A stretch of DNA of 64,000 nucleotides from Candidatus Thiocaldithrix dubininis (GTDB taxonomy: Bacteria > Pseudomonadota > Gammaproteobacteria > Thiotrichales > Thiotrichaceae): contig CP124755.1 in the NCBI GenBank assembly GCA_029972135.1, positions 434,001 through 498,000 of the forward strand. Reading direction: 5' to 3'. Numbering within the stretch: the stretch's first letter is position 1; every line of letters starts with the position of its first letter. Of the stretch, positions 1-9,785 are shown piece after piece. The position numbers and the translations under genes were made by a program. The notes under the pieces are model-generated. The model searched no databases. It was not told the origin of the DNA and saw nothing but the letters and a program-made list of their open reading frames with translations.

Positions 1-1181
1 GGTGCTTTATCGCCTAAAAATACGGCAATATTCTCCAAATGCTGCACCAAATCACTAACCGCATCGCGGGCGTGCCAATCGCTGTATTTAAAGCCGATCA
101 GATCGGATAAGCCGTCATCGCGGAAATACACATTCACTTGGCTATCGGGCAAACGATACGGCATAAACAGGCTGCGTTTACTACTTTCGTCGTCACCACA
201 ATAATGGGAAATTTGGCAACTATTGCGCCATACGCCTTCGCCAGTCGCCGTCCACTCAATGTTTAATTCATCCAGCAATTGTACGGCGTCTGCACTGACA
301 CCGCCTTCGGATAACCAAACACCGTGCGGCTTACGCCCAAAATAGTGTTGAAATAACTCAATGCCACGCTGTAAATGCCACATAGAACGCGCTGTACCAC
401 CCGGATAATGGCTAGCTTCTGGCGCAGGTGCGTGGGGTTGAGCGCACCGCATATTTTGGAAGTCATTCAGTAAGGGCACAATTGGGTGCATATACGGCGT
501 CATGGATAGTTCAATTTGCCCACGATTGGCTAAGGCACGATAACGCGGAATAATTTCGCTAAGACAGCGTTGCATCACTTTCAGTAAATCGTGCCGGTCT
601 GCTGTGCTAAATTCGCTGGTTTGCTTCAATAAGCGTTGTACGGTGGGTTCGTCTTGTAAAGATTGTCCCATCCACGCTAAGTGATACCACGTTAATAAAT
701 CTAAGAAGTATTGCTCGCTTAAATAAGCCAGTGAACAACGAAATAGTTGCTGTTTACTAATGCTCTCATCAGTTGCACCAATCATTTTAAATAAACGTTG
801 GAACGGCGGGTGCGTATGAATCATGGTAGGCGCGTGACAGCGTTGGCATTCTGCAATTAATTCAGAACGCTGCGTTTTATCACTAGGAATCGCCTCTACG
901 CCTGCCAGTAGGTTTAACAGCCGATCTGCCATCGGGCTGCCCTTGCTTAAATAAGCACTGAGTTGCTGTGCATAGTCATCTAACTGTTCTAATAAAATGG
1001 GGGCGAAGTTAACCACCGCTGTCATTTGCGGATGTTGTTCTAAATGCGCCGCCATGTCGCTGTAATCTTTGAGCGCATGTAAATACACCCAAGGTAAACG
1101 GTAATCGCCCTGTAAACCATTGCGATACCACGGTTGGTGCATATGCCAACATAACACTACGTTTAAACGGCTAGTCGCCAT
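1..1181 (-). CDS. Glycoside hydrolase family 57 protein (C-terminus outside window)
   Basis: The frame is open from an ATG at 1181 to the window edge, giving about 393 N-terminal residues. An AAGGA ribosome site precedes the ATG. GH57 enzymes are retaining alpha-glucan hydrolases or transglycosylases (alpha-amylase, branching enzyme, amylopullulanase). Visible family motifs are HMHQPWY near the N-terminus, GQIELSMTPYMHP in the middle, and WLSEGG, whose Glu is the expected nucleophile. A later YFRDDGLSD segment may carry the acid/base Asp. The start overlaps the end of glgC by 19 bases, so it is probably co-transcribed with glk and glgC and acts on glycogen or maltodextrin. The exact substrate cannot be told from the part seen. 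Confidence 0.85.
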   Translation of the reverse strand, partial: MATSRLNVVLCWHMHQPWYRNGLQGDYRLPWVYLHALKDYSDMAAHLEQHPQMTAVVNFAPILLEQLDDYAQQLSAYLSKGSPMADRLLNLLAGVEAIPSDKTQRSELIAECQRCHAPTMIHTHPPFQRLFKMIGATDESISKQQLFRCSLAYLSEQYFLDLLTWYHLAWMGQSLQDEPTVQRLLKQTSEFSTADRHDLLKVMQRCLSEIIPRYRALANRGQIELSMTPYMHPIVPLLNDFQNMRCAQPHAPAPEASHYPGGTARSMWHLQRGIELFQHYFGRKPHGVWLSEGGVSADAVQLLDELNIEWTATGEGVWRNSCQISHYCGDDESSKRSLFMPYRLPDSQVNVYFRDDGLSDLIGFKYSDWHARDAVSDLVQHLENIAVFLGDKA

Positions 1182-2491
1182 AAAGAATCCTTGTCACCTG
1201 TTCGTAATTTCTGTCCTAACATCTCAGCCGTTACCAACACAATACCCTCATCGGTTACGTGGAAACGCTTGCGATCTAATTCCAAGTCTTTACCAATCGT
1301 CATACCGCTGGGAATGACCGCACCTTTATCAATAATGGCGCGTTCAATATGACAATGGCTGCCAATACTAACCTTGGGTAAAATTACGCTATCTTTCACA
1401 ATAGTTTGTTTTTCTAGCGTATTAGCAAAGAAGACAATAGAGCGTTTAACACGTGCGCCCGATAAAATACAACCCGTGGAAATTAATGAATCAATAGCCT
1501 CGCCGCGACAGCCCTCATCATCAAATACGAATTTAGCGGGCGGGTATTGCGGTTGATACGTCCAGATCGGCCAATCACGATCATATAAATTTAATTCGGG
1601 TTTAACTGAACATAATTCCATATTGGCTTGCCAATATGAATACACAGTGCCTACATCGCGCCAATAACCGGGATTACCCGCTTCATTTCTAAACGGATAA
1701 GCAATCGCTTTGGCACGGTGAATATTGGATGGAATAATATCTTTGCCAAAATCCCGCGAGGAGTGCAGTTTCATCGCATCTTCATATAAAACTTTGTAGA
1801 GAAAGTCTTTGGAGAAGATATAAATCCCCATCGAAGCTAAGGCCATACCCGGTTTATTGGGAATTTCACGCGGGTGTTTGGGTTTTTCGGTAAATTCGGT
1901 AATGCGGTGATTTTGATCTACCGCCATTACGCCAAAGCCTTTGGCTTCTTCTATGGGCACTTCAATACAGCCAACCGTAAAATCCGCGCCTGCATTGACA
2001 TGTTCCACCAGCATTTTAGAATAATCCATCGTATAAATATGGTCGCCACCCAAGACCAAAATATAATCGGGGTCATGCCGTTGAACGATGTCTAGATTTT
2101 GGAATAAGGCATCTGCTGTGCCTTGATACCATTCCTTTTTGGAGGTGCGCTGTTGAGCAGGCAGAATTTCCACGAATTCGCCAATTTCTGCCCGCATAAA
2201 GCCCCATGCCCGTTGCAAATGCCGAATCAGGGAATGCGCTTTATATTGGGTTAATACCCCCACGCGGCGAATGCCTGAATTCACACAATTGGATAGGGCA
2301 AAGTCAATAATGCGATATTTGCCACCAAATGGTACGGCTGGTTTCGCACGCCACGCGGTTAAATCCTTTAGGCGCGAACCTTCGCCCCCGGCCAACACTA
2401 ACGCTAAGGTGCGCCGAGTTAATTCGGTTACCATTTTCGGTTCAGTGTAGTAACGGTATAACTTTGCCTGTTGATGCTTATTCAAAGGCAT
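1163..2491 (-). CDS. glgC: Glucose-1-phosphate adenylyltransferase (ADP-glucose pyrophosphorylase)
   Basis: This enzyme makes ADP-glucose from glucose-1-phosphate and ATP, the committed step of bacterial glycogen synthesis. The protein is 442 residues. It has the nucleotidyl-transferase motif LAGGEGSRL at about residues 33-41, a basic KPAVPFGGKYRIIDF segment, GDHIY, and a C-terminal left-handed beta-helix region typical of the family. An in-frame TTG lies two codons upstream, but the ATG at 2491 sits 7 bases after a GGGAG ribosome site and is preferred. It lies between glk and a GH57 gene on the same strand, so glucose phosphorylation, ADP-glucose formation and glucan handling are grouped. 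The N-terminal arginine-rich segment suggests allosteric control as in other GlgC enzymes (family knowledge). Confidence 0.95.
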   Translation of the reverse strand: MPLNKHQQAKLYRYYTEPKMVTELTRRTLALVLAGGEGSRLKDLTAWRAKPAVPFGGKYRIIDFALSNCVNSGIRRVGVLTQYKAHSLIRHLQRAWGFMRAEIGEFVEILPAQQRTSKKEWYQGTADALFQNLDIVQRHDPDYILVLGGDHIYTMDYSKMLVEHVNAGADFTVGCIEVPIEEAKGFGVMAVDQNHRITEFTEKPKHPREIPNKPGMALASMGIYIFSKDFLYKVLYEDAMKLHSSRDFGKDIIPSNIHRAKAIAYPFRNEAGNPGYWRDVGTVYSYWQANMELCSVKPELNLYDRDWPIWTYQPQYPPAKFVFDDEGCRGEAIDSLISTGCILSGARVKRSIVFFANTLEKQTIVKDSVILPKVSIGSHCHIERAIIDKGAVIPSGMTIGKDLELDRKRFHVTDEGIVLVTAEMLGQKLRTGDKDSLWRLAV

Positions 2492-2522
2492 ATCCAAACT
2501 CCCTTTGTAAAACGATAGACAA

Positions 2523-3506
2523 TTAATCGCAGTGATGATTAATTGCGGCCATTAGCGCACCCTGCAAACCCAGCCGCATATTGGTAATTAAGTAAATAGG
2601 AGTTTGTTGTACGATTCGTGACAAACGCCCTTTGTCCATAGCCATTTGCAAGAATCGTTCCGTCGTTAACCATTCTGTGAGACGTGCAGAAATGCCACCG
2701 CCAATATATAAACCGCCGCTCGGTTGATAGAGTAAGGCTAAATTACCTACCCAATTGGCATAAACATCTGCAAATAATTGTAAGGCGGCACGCGAGATAG
2801 TATCCCCAGATTGGGCTTGTTGATAAATTTCCGCACCATTTAAATGCTTTAAGGTCTCGGGCAGTGTATTCGTTAAATCCTGTAAGCAAAATTGATAACA
2901 GGCATTAACCCCCGCCCCGGATAATAAACGTTCCCATGACACATGTTTAAAGCTTTGACGCATAAACAATAGTAAGCGTTCTTGTTGAGCATTCGCGGGG
3001 GCAAAATCGGTATGGCCGCCTTCTGTGGCATAAGTGTAATAACGCCCGCGTATATCCGCTTGCATAAAGGCTAAACCTAAACCCGTACCTGCCCCCGTAA
3101 TAACCCGTGTACCGTTTTCGGTACTTTCAGCGTTGGGATTCAGTTCGATATATTCGGCGGGTGTTAGTGAGGCAACCCCTTCAGCCGCTGCTTGGAAATC
3201 ATTTAAAAAATAAACATCGTGTGTGCCTAACAACGTTTGTAAAGGCGCACGTTCTAATACCCAATCTAAATTGGTTAAATGAATCGGTTTATGACGGGTT
3301 ACAGGACCCGGTAAGGCTAAACAAGCGGCGTCGACGCGGCTTAAATGTGCATCTTGCATAAACTGGCTTAGTAATGCTTCGGCACTTCTAAAATCATTAC
3401 TGGCATAAACATGCTCGTAATTAATGCGCGTTATAATCCGACCTTGTGTGGTAGCGGAGGCTAACCAGCTTTTTGTTCCGCCAATATCTCCGGCGATAAT
3501 TTCCAT
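2523..3506 (-). CDS. glk: Glucokinase, bacterial ROK-independent type
   Basis: ATP-dependent phosphorylation of glucose to glucose-6-phosphate in the cytoplasm. The 327-residue length matches the E. coli Glk family (about 320). The N-terminal GDIGGTKSW phosphate-binding loop, FLNDFQAAAEG with the catalytic Asp region, GAGTGLGLAF, and EGGHTDFAP are all recognisable. A GAGG site precedes the ATG. It lies 31 bases upstream of glgC and downstream of pgi on the same strand, forming a hexose-phosphate/glycogen group. Assignment is firm. Confidence 0.93.
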   Translation of the reverse strand: MEIIAGDIGGTKSWLASATTQGRIITRINYEHVYASNDFRSAEALLSQFMQDAHLSRVDAACLALPGPVTRHKPIHLTNLDWVLERAPLQTLLGTHDVYFLNDFQAAAEGVASLTPAEYIELNPNAESTENGTRVITGAGTGLGLAFMQADIRGRYYTYATEGGHTDFAPANAQQERLLLFMRQSFKHVSWERLLSGAGVNACYQFCLQDLTNTLPETLKHLNGAEIYQQAQSGDTISRAALQLFADVYANWVGNLALLYQPSGGLYIGGGISARLTEWLTTERFLQMAMDKGRLSRIVQQTPIYLITNMRLGLQGALMAAINHHCD

Positions 3507-3540
3507 ATTTGCCTCGTTGCTCTTATTGCTATTGATTCAT

Positions 3541-3622
3541 TGGTTTAAGACTAAACCAAAGGGTAAATTCTACCCTCCAGTATAGTGAATGAGGATTAAG
3601 CGCCGCCGTATCCCTTGATACT
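3541..3622 (-). other. Cluster of three small hairpins between pgi and glk
   Basis: Three perfect inverted repeats lie close together in the pgi-glk gap: GTATC/GATAC (3608-3621), AGGGTA/TACCCT (3560-3576) and TGGTTTA/TAAACCA (3541-3558). None is followed by a clear T-run on the minus strand, so an intrinsic terminator is not certain. They may end the pgi transcript or structure the glk leader. Function is inferred only from position. Confidence 0.4.
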
Positions 3623-3635
3623 TGTCAGGTTTCGT

Positions 3636-5234
3636 TTATAGAAACTCGCGGCTATAACCGATTAAGGCATTAGTGGACGCATCATGCGCAGTGACAGGTG
3701 TGCGGGTTTGTAATTCAGGCAGGATTTGTTTAGCGAGGATTTTGCCTAATTCCACACCCCATTGATCAAAGGAATTGATATTCCAAATAATGCCTTGCAC
3801 AAAAATCTTATGTTCATATAAAGCAATTAACATGCCCAAATTACGCGGCGTTAATTCATCTAAAATCAAAGCATTACTAGGGTGATTACCAGCAAAGATT
3901 TTAGGCGTATAAGGCTCTGTTGCACCGCTAGCTATCGTTTCGGCTAAAGTACGCCCCTGCATTAAGGCTTCGGTTTGTGCCAAGAAATTAGACAGTAAAA
4001 TTTCATGGTGCAAATGTAAACTCGTGGGCGGTTTACGGCTAATAATAAAATCAGCTGGGATTAATTTTGTGCCTTGATGCAACAATTGATAGAACGCATG
4101 TTGCCCATTAATGCCCGTTGCGCCCCAAATAATAGCGCCCGTAGATTGATTAACGGGGTTGCCTTCCCGATCCACTGATTTGCCATTACTTTCCATATCC
4201 GCTTGCTGCAAATACATCGGCAAACTACGCAAATAATGATCATAAGGCAGAATAACGTGAGATTCAGCTTGGAAATAGTTGTTATACCAAATGCCTAATA
4301 ACGCTAAAATAACCGGCATATTGGTGGCCAAGGGGGCGGTGCGGAAATGCTCATCCATTGCATAGCCGCCTTGTAATAACGCGTGGAAATTATCAGCGCC
4401 GACATACAGCATAATCGCTAAGCCAATGGCCGACCATAACGAATAGCGCCCCCCCACCCAATCCCAAAACTCGAACATATTTTGTGGATCAATCCCAAAT
4501 GTAATAACTGATTGGGTATTCGTGGACACTGCCACAAAGTGCTTTGCAATTTGGGTTTCGTCCTGTACTTGAGCCAAGAACCATTTACGCACGTATTGCG
4601 CATTGGTCATGGTTTCCTGAGTAGTAAAGGTTTTAGACGCAATGATAAACAGCGTGGTCGCTGGGTCTAAATCTTCCAAAATTTCCAATACATGTGCGCC
4701 GTCTATATTCGACATAAAATGCATCTTCAGACGGGTATGCCCATACGGTTTAAGCGCTTGGCAAACCATTTGTGGGCCTAAATCCGAACCGCCAATGCCA
4801 ATATTCACAATATCGGTAATCGGTTTACCCGTATAACCTAACCAAGTACCGGCGCGTACTTTTTCGGTAAACGCTGCCATTTTGTCTAATACCGCATGAA
4901 TGGCCGGCATAACATTTTCACCGTCCACCCGCACCGCACGTTGTGATTGATTGCGTAACGCCGTATGCAAAACAGCACGATGTTCAGTATTGTTAATTTT
5001 CTCGCCGTTAAACATGCGCTCGCGCCATGTGGCAACTTGTGCTTGCTCGGCTAATTGCAGTAATAAGTTTAGGGTTTCACTGGTAATACGATTTTTAGAA
5101 TAGTCCAGTAACAGTTCATCGACTTTTAGCGAAAAACGCTCAGCGCGCCCCGCATCTTGAGCAAACAGCTCGCGCATCTGCTTGTCTTTGATTTGGGCAT
5201 AATGCGCTGCTAGTTGAGCATGGAGCGTAGACAT
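3636..5234 (-). CDS. pgi: Glucose-6-phosphate isomerase
   Basis: Interconverts glucose-6-phosphate and fructose-6-phosphate in glycolysis and gluconeogenesis. The protein is 532 residues, close to the usual 540-550. Family signatures are present: GIGGSDLGP (phosphate binding), [27 protein letters not shown], and the C-terminal [11 protein letters not shown]. The chosen ATG at 5234 follows a strong AAAGGAG site. A longer frame reaching further upstream has no family similarity in its added residues and no ribosome site. It sits ahead of glk-glgC-GH57 on the same strand. Confidence 0.95.
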   Translation of the reverse strand: MSTLHAQLAAHYAQIKDKQMRELFAQDAGRAERFSLKVDELLLDYSKNRITSETLNLLLQLAEQAQVATWRERMFNGEKINNTEHRAVLHTALRNQSQRAVRVDGENVMPAIHAVLDKMAAFTEKVRAGTWLGYTGKPITDIVNIGIGGSDLGPQMVCQALKPYGHTRLKMHFMSNIDGAHVLEILEDLDPATTLFIIASKTFTTQETMTNAQYVRKWFLAQVQDETQIAKHFVAVSTNTQSVITFGIDPQNMFEFWDWVGGRYSLWSAIGLAIMLYVGADNFHALLQGGYAMDEHFRTAPLATNMPVILALLGIWYNNYFQAESHVILPYDHYLRSLPMYLQQADMESNGKSVDREGNPVNQSTGAIIWGATGINGQHAFYQLLHQGTKLIPADFIISRKPPTSLHLHHEILLSNFLAQTEALMQGRTLAETIASGATEPYTPKIFAGNHPSNALILDELTPRNLGMLIALYEHKIFVQGIIWNINSFDQWGVELGKILAKQILPELQTRTPVTAHDASTNALIGYSREFL

Positions 5235-5333
5235 AGTATCTCCTTTATTTGGTATTGCTTGAATTCTCGACCAAATAAGCAGCGTCTGCAATCTCCATGC
5301 CGCCCAGTATTGTTACTATTTAAAAAGGGATAA

Positions 5334-5879
5334 CTAATCGGCGCATTCGGTTTCACCTTCCGGCAGACGACAGGCACGCACCCGTCCGGTGTTCATCGAA
5401 ATTACAATTTTACGTTTGTTGATGCCAGCGCTACGAATATAAATTGTGCCGCTATTTTTGGCACTGCCTGTAATGGTGTAAGTAATAGAACGCAAAATGG
5501 TTGAGCTACTACTACTTAGCTCCATATCACCTGCTTTAACTTGAGTATCGCCAATAATCAGATTGGTAGTGCTACTAGTGGGTGGAGTTGTGCCTTCGTA
5601 AACAATCCAGCCATTGATAAAGGTATCCGTACTACTGCAACCATTGCCCAATGTATTGCGGGCGCACACTGTGACAGGTTTACGGCGTTTCACTGATTCG
5701 CTACGCGCATAGTTGAATGCAGAGATTAGTTGATTGGCTAACGTTAAAGTCTGATTGTTTTCCATCATAGACTGAAACGAGGGCGCTGCAACCATTGCTA
5801 GGATAGAAATAATGGCAACGGTAATCAGTAACTCAAGTAAGCTAAAACCGGTTTGTTTAGGTTTTATAGTAATAGGCAT
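5334..5879 (-). CDS. GspH/FimT family type IV pseudopilin
   Basis: Minor pilin-like protein of 181 residues. It has a short basic leader and the prepilin cleavage/methylation motif GFSLLELL (cleavage after Gly, mature residue Phe, Glu at +5), followed by one hydrophobic helix. Two Cys pairs follow (VCARNTLGNGC, and RACRLPEGETEC near the end). This matches FimT/GspH pseudopilins that prime type IV pilus assembly or DNA uptake. It would be processed by PilD, encoded at 35271-36152. It stands alone here, apart from the usual fimT-pilVWXYE cluster. It is divergent from hemL. Confidence 0.85.
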   Translation of the reverse strand: MPITIKPKQTGFSLLELLITVAIISILAMVAAPSFQSMMENNQTLTLANQLISAFNYARSESVKRRKPVTVCARNTLGNGCSSTDTFINGWIVYEGTTPPTSSTTNLIIGDTQVKAGDMELSSSSSTILRSITYTITGSAKNSGTIYIRSAGINKRKIVISMNTGRVRACRLPEGETECAD

Positions 5880-6102
5880 GACCGCTTTCCTGTATGTAAT
5901 TTTATTGTGTGGATTAGGAAAGAAAAGGCTTCCGTGCCTGAACGCGACATCCTTGCTAGTTAAGTATAGTCAGCTCTGCCCAAATCGAATATGAGCCTAG
6001 GATGAACGGTAAACCCCTAACGATAAAATTTAGCTAACTGGACAAGCGCCTTAAGAATACGAAAAAATAGCCGTCTACTTATGCATTACAAGGATTTACC
6101 GC

Positions 6103-7383
6103 GTGACTCGTTCTGAAGCGTTATTTGCTCAAGCTAAATACACCATCCCCGGCGGCGTTAATTCGCCCGTACGCGCTTTTCGTAGCGTTGGTGGTACACC
6201 GCGTTTTATTGCCCGTGCACAAGGGGCTTATATGTGGGATGCGGATGGCAATCGTCTGATTGATTATGTCGGTTCATGGGGCCCAATGGTGGCGGGACAC
6301 GCGCATCCAGCCGTTGTAGAAGCGGTGCAAGTGGCGGCAGTCAACGGTTTAAGTTATGGCGCACCTACCGAAATCGAAATTACGATGGCTGAAAAAATCT
6401 GCCAGTTATTGCCGTCGATTGAAATGGTACGGATGACCAGTTCCGGTACAGAAGCCACCATGTCAGCGATTCGGTTAGCGCGGGGCTTTACCGGACGTAA
6501 TTACATGGTGAAGTTTGAAGGCGGTTATCACGGGCATGGCGATTCTTTATTGGTTAAAGCGGGGTCTGGTGCATTAACTTTTGGGCAACCCAGCTCGCCC
6601 GGTGTACCCGCCGAATTAGCGCAATATACCCTCACCTTGGATTACAACAATAGCGAACAAGTGCGCGAAGTATTTGTGCAGCGTGGACATGAAATCGCCT
6701 GTATTATTGTTGAACCTGTATCCGGCAATATGAACTGCATTCCACCCGAACCGGGCTTTTTGGAGACGTTACGTGAGGTTTGTGACCAATCCGGCGCAGT
6801 CTTAATTTTTGATGAAGTAATGACGGGCTTTCGGGTGGCATTAGGCGGTGCACAAGGTCTGTATAATATTAAGCCAGATTTAACCACCTTGGGTAAAATT
6901 ATTGGCGGTGGTATGCCAGTGGGGGCATTTGGCGGTAAACGTGAAATTATGCAGCACCTATCACCGTTGGGGGCGGTGTATCAAGCCGGTACATTATCCG
7001 GCAATCCTTTAGCCATGACGGCGGGTTTAAGAACACTGGAATTAGTCGAAGCCCCTAACTTCTATGCGGATTTGAGCGCGAAAACTAGCTATTTATTAAA
7101 AGGTTTAAAACAAGCAGCCGATGCCGCGCAAGTACCTTTCATTACACAACAAGTGGGCGGCATGTTTGGCTTATTCTTTACCGAAGCTGCAAAAATTAGT
7201 ACCTATCAACAAGTGACTAATTGTAATATTGAACAATTCAATCGCTTCTTTCACGGTATGCTGGATTCTGGGGTCTATTTAGCACCATCGGCGTATGAAG
7301 CGGGTTTTGTATCAATGGCGCATACTCAGGCAGATTTAGATGAAACCATTGAGCTTGCGCAACAAGTATTTAAGCGTTTGTAA
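6103..7383 (+). CDS. hemL: Glutamate-1-semialdehyde 2,1-aminomutase
   Basis: PLP-dependent enzyme that makes 5-aminolevulinate in the C5 haem/tetrapyrrole pathway. The protein is 426 residues, the normal length. Visible hallmarks are [11 protein letters not shown] at the N-terminus, [42 protein letters not shown], and the PLP lysine in [16 protein letters not shown]. The start is GTG, preceded by AAGGA 9 bases upstream. It is monocistronic by appearance and divergent from the FimT-like gene. Confidence 0.96.
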   Translation: MTRSEALFAQAKYTIPGGVNSPVRAFRSVGGTPRFIARAQGAYMWDADGNRLIDYVGSWGPMVAGHAHPAVVEAVQVAAVNGLSYGAPTEIEITMAEKICQLLPSIEMVRMTSSGTEATMSAIRLARGFTGRNYMVKFEGGYHGHGDSLLVKAGSGALTFGQPSSPGVPAELAQYTLTLDYNNSEQVREVFVQRGHEIACIIVEPVSGNMNCIPPEPGFLETLREVCDQSGAVLIFDEVMTGFRVALGGAQGLYNIKPDLTTLGKIIGGGMPVGAFGGKREIMQHLSPLGAVYQAGTLSGNPLAMTAGLRTLELVEAPNFYADLSAKTSYLLKGLKQAADAAQVPFITQQVGGMFGLFFTEAAKISTYQQVTNCNIEQFNRFFHGMLDSGVYLAPSAYEAGFVSMAHTQADLDETIELAQQVFKRL

Positions 7384-7491
7384 TTGGTTGCTTAAACCTT
7401 GAATTTCGCAAAATAAATGCATTGAGCGGTTAGGTACAACTAAAAATCCTTTCAGAAAAATCTTTGTTTTATTAAGTAATTCAACTAACCT

Positions 7492-7515
7492 ATGGGGTAC
7501 TGTTAAGTGCCCCAT
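7492..7515 (+). terminator. Hairpin between hemL and the protease gene
   Basis: ATGGGGTAC pairs with GTGCCCCAT (one wobble) around a six-base loop TGTTAA. No T-run follows, so it is a weak or Rho-assisted terminator, or simply a leader structure for the downstream gene. Confidence 0.35.
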
Positions 7516-7572
7516 CGAGTATTTAAGCAAATAATTATCATTATGAGCCGCATGTAAGCAAAAAGGGCTAGT

Positions 7573-8838
7573 ATGTTCCGTGTGTTCACCAAATGGGTAG
7601 TGCTGCTAAGTTTGCTAGGAATGATGCCTAGTTACGCCAAGCCAACCTCATCTTCGCTCTATACGGATGTAGAGCAATCTGTCTATCAAATCCGTGTTAT
7701 TAGCAAGCAAACTGGCAAGAAAAGTACCATTGGCTCGGGCTTTGTGGTGCAAAATAACCATATTCTCGCTACCAATTATCATGTGGTTAGCTTGTATGTG
7801 AATAATCCAGCCGCTTATCAATTGGATTATTTATCAACGGCTGGGCAAACCGGTTCATTAGAATTATTAGCGGTTGATGTCATTCACGATTTAGCCGTCT
7901 TAAAAGCTGAAGTGCCATTAGGTGAGCCGCTGCCTATTGCCGAGCAACAACCGCCAAAAGGTGCTGATTTATATTCATTAGGTAATCCGCTGGACTTAGG
8001 CTTTTCTATTATTGAAGGCACGAATAACGGTGTCATGAAATTTAGTGACGATAATAATATTTTATTTTCAGGTAGTTTAAATCCGGGTATGAGTGGCGGC
8101 CCTACTTTAGATGAGCATGGGGCAATTGTAGGTATTAATGTGGCCACCTCCGGTAATGAGATTAGCTTTCTAGTGCCAGTTAAATATTTAGATACTATTT
8201 TACAGCATTTGAAGCTGAGTGATTATAAGCCGGATAGTGAAATTCAAAAGAAAATTGCCGAACAATTACAAAAAAATTCCTCGGCTTATATTCAACGTTT
8301 GCTTAGTAAAAAATGGACAACTTTAAAAATTGGCAATTTTTCAGTAACTGGTGATATTGAGGGTTCAACTCGTTGTTGGGATCAAAGCGAAAAAGCTCAG
8401 TCTGAAAACCTCATGAAAATGTATTACACCACTTGCGCAAATGACACCAATATCTATTTAGATGAAGGTTTAGAAGTTGGGAAATTGTCGTATGAATATA
8501 TTTGGCTGGAAACCAATCAACTGATTCCCACCCGCTTTTATAGACGTTATGAACGCTTAAATTCCAGTAGCACTGAAAGTGAAGCGGATAAAAATGATGT
8601 TACTAATTTTAAATGCTATACCGATTTTGTAGCGGTAAGCGGACAAGATTTCAAAATGACAGTGTGTCGCCGTGATTATCTGCATTATCCGGGCTTGAGT
8701 GATATTTTAGTTACCGGGGCATTAGTTGGGCATAAACAACAAGGCATGTTGTTTAATTTAGATATGACCGGCATTAACTTTGATAACGGTTTGCAATTAT
8801 TCAAACGGATGCTTGAGAGTTTCAAATGGCAGCCTTAA
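7573..8838 (+). CDS. Secreted trypsin-like serine protease with unknown C-terminal domain
   Basis: A 421-residue exported protein with a signal peptide (about residues 1-22, ending SYA). The S1C/trypsin-like domain covers about residues 30-215. A catalytic triad can be assigned by motif: His70 in TNYHVV, Asp106 in HDLAVLK, and Ser174 in NPGMSGGP. There is no PDZ domain as in DegP/HtrA. Instead, about 190 residues (230-421) with several Cys form a domain I do not recognise. The end overlaps the next gene, an FHA membrane protein, by 13 bases, implying translational coupling. I infer a periplasmic protease linked to an FHA-based membrane partner; the substrate is unknown. Confidence 0.8.
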   Translation: MFRVFTKWVVLLSLLGMMPSYAKPTSSSLYTDVEQSVYQIRVISKQTGKKSTIGSGFVVQNNHILATNYHVVSLYVNNPAAYQLDYLSTAGQTGSLELLAVDVIHDLAVLKAEVPLGEPLPIAEQQPPKGADLYSLGNPLDLGFSIIEGTNNGVMKFSDDNNILFSGSLNPGMSGGPTLDEHGAIVGINVATSGNEISFLVPVKYLDTILQHLKLSDYKPDSEIQKKIAEQLQKNSSAYIQRLLSKKWTTLKIGNFSVTGDIEGSTRCWDQSEKAQSENLMKMYYTTCANDTNIYLDEGLEVGKLSYEYIWLETNQLIPTRFYRRYERLNSSSTESEADKNDVTNFKCYTDFVAVSGQDFKMTVCRRDYLHYPGLSDILVTGALVGHKQQGMLFNLDMTGINFDNGLQLFKRMLESFKWQP

Positions 8839-9785
8839 TTCTAGAAGTTCAAGCGCGTGGCTTAAACCAATACCATAAATTAAAAGATTTTCCAATTACA
8901 ATTGGGCGAGCTTTTGATAATGATATTATTTTATCGGATGAGTCAGTTGCAGCACATCACGTTTGTTTATATCAAGATGTCGATCATAATGTATATGTGA
9001 CGAATTTTGATAATGTGCCGATTAGCTTAAATAACAAAACAGTACAGCAACCTGATAAGCCGTTAAGTTTGCCTAGTGAAATTGTATTAGGTAACCGTAA
9101 GTTACGTTTATTGTCAGCAGATACGCCAGTAGCGACGGCTAAAGTCAAACGCTGTACGGGGGTGTTTGCCCCTATTTGTAATCCGGTTTGGACAAGCGTT
9201 TTATTAGGCTTAACTATTTTTTCTCTAGTTTTAAATAATTATTTGGATACGACTTTACAGAAAGATCCGTTGTTTTATTTAAGTACTTTGTTACCCAATG
9301 TATTAGCCTTATTAGCCTTTACCTTGGCTATTTCAGGAATTACCCGTTTAGTGACACATCGCTGGCAAATTATTCCTGCTTTAAATATTGCTGCGCTATT
9401 TACCTTAATTCCATTAGTGGTGATTGAAGTTGCGCAACTCGGGGATTATTTCTTTACATCAGATTTGATTAGTGATTGGCTGGTAACAATAACCAATGTT
9501 ATTTTATTACCGTTCTTGCTGTTTATTTATCTGTGGCGTGTGAATAATCAAACAATCCGTTCTGCACTCGGGGTCGCTTTATTATTAAGTTCCCCCTTGT
9601 TGGCATATCAAATTATTGATTTAGTGGATCAGGCTTCGACTCATGCGCAGTTTTCCACTGATCCTACTTATAATCAAAGTTTGAGTTCTTTGGATATGCG
9701 TGTAAAAACCGCTACTAGTTTAGAGAAATTTTTAGACGCGACTAAAGCACAACTACCGTCACAATTACCGGCAAAAACCCCTTAA
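8826..9785 (+). CDS. FHA-domain membrane protein
   Basis: 319 residues. The N-terminal ~95 residues form a forkhead-associated domain, which binds phosphothreonine peptides: KDFPITIGRAFDNDIIL, then SDESVAAHHV. Several hydrophobic segments follow (about residues 123-275), consistent with four to five membrane helices, and then a polar tail. The start lies inside the end of the upstream protease gene and the stop overlaps the convergent rsmE by 4 bases. The FHA part should face the cytoplasm, so the pair may link a cytoplasmic phospho-signal to an envelope protease. That link is inference from gene overlap only. Confidence 0.75.
   Translation: MAALILEVQARGLNQYHKLKDFPITIGRAFDNDIILSDESVAAHHVCLYQDVDHNVYVTNFDNVPISLNNKTVQQPDKPLSLPSEIVLGNRKLRLLSADTPVATAKVKRCTGVFAPICNPVWTSVLLGLTIFSLVLNNYLDTTLQKDPLFYLSTLLPNVLALLAFTLAISGITRLVTHRWQIIPALNIAALFTLIPLVVIEVAQLGDYFFTSDLISDWLVTITNVILLPFLLFIYLWRVNNQTIRSALGVALLLSSPLLAYQIIDLVDQASTHAQFSTDPTYNQSLSSLDMRVKTATSLEKFLDATKAQLPSQLPAKTP

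Noticed and set aside
5235..5291. N-terminal extension of Pgi
   Set aside because: No ribosome site, and the ATG at 5234 follows a strong AAAGGAG and matches the family start.
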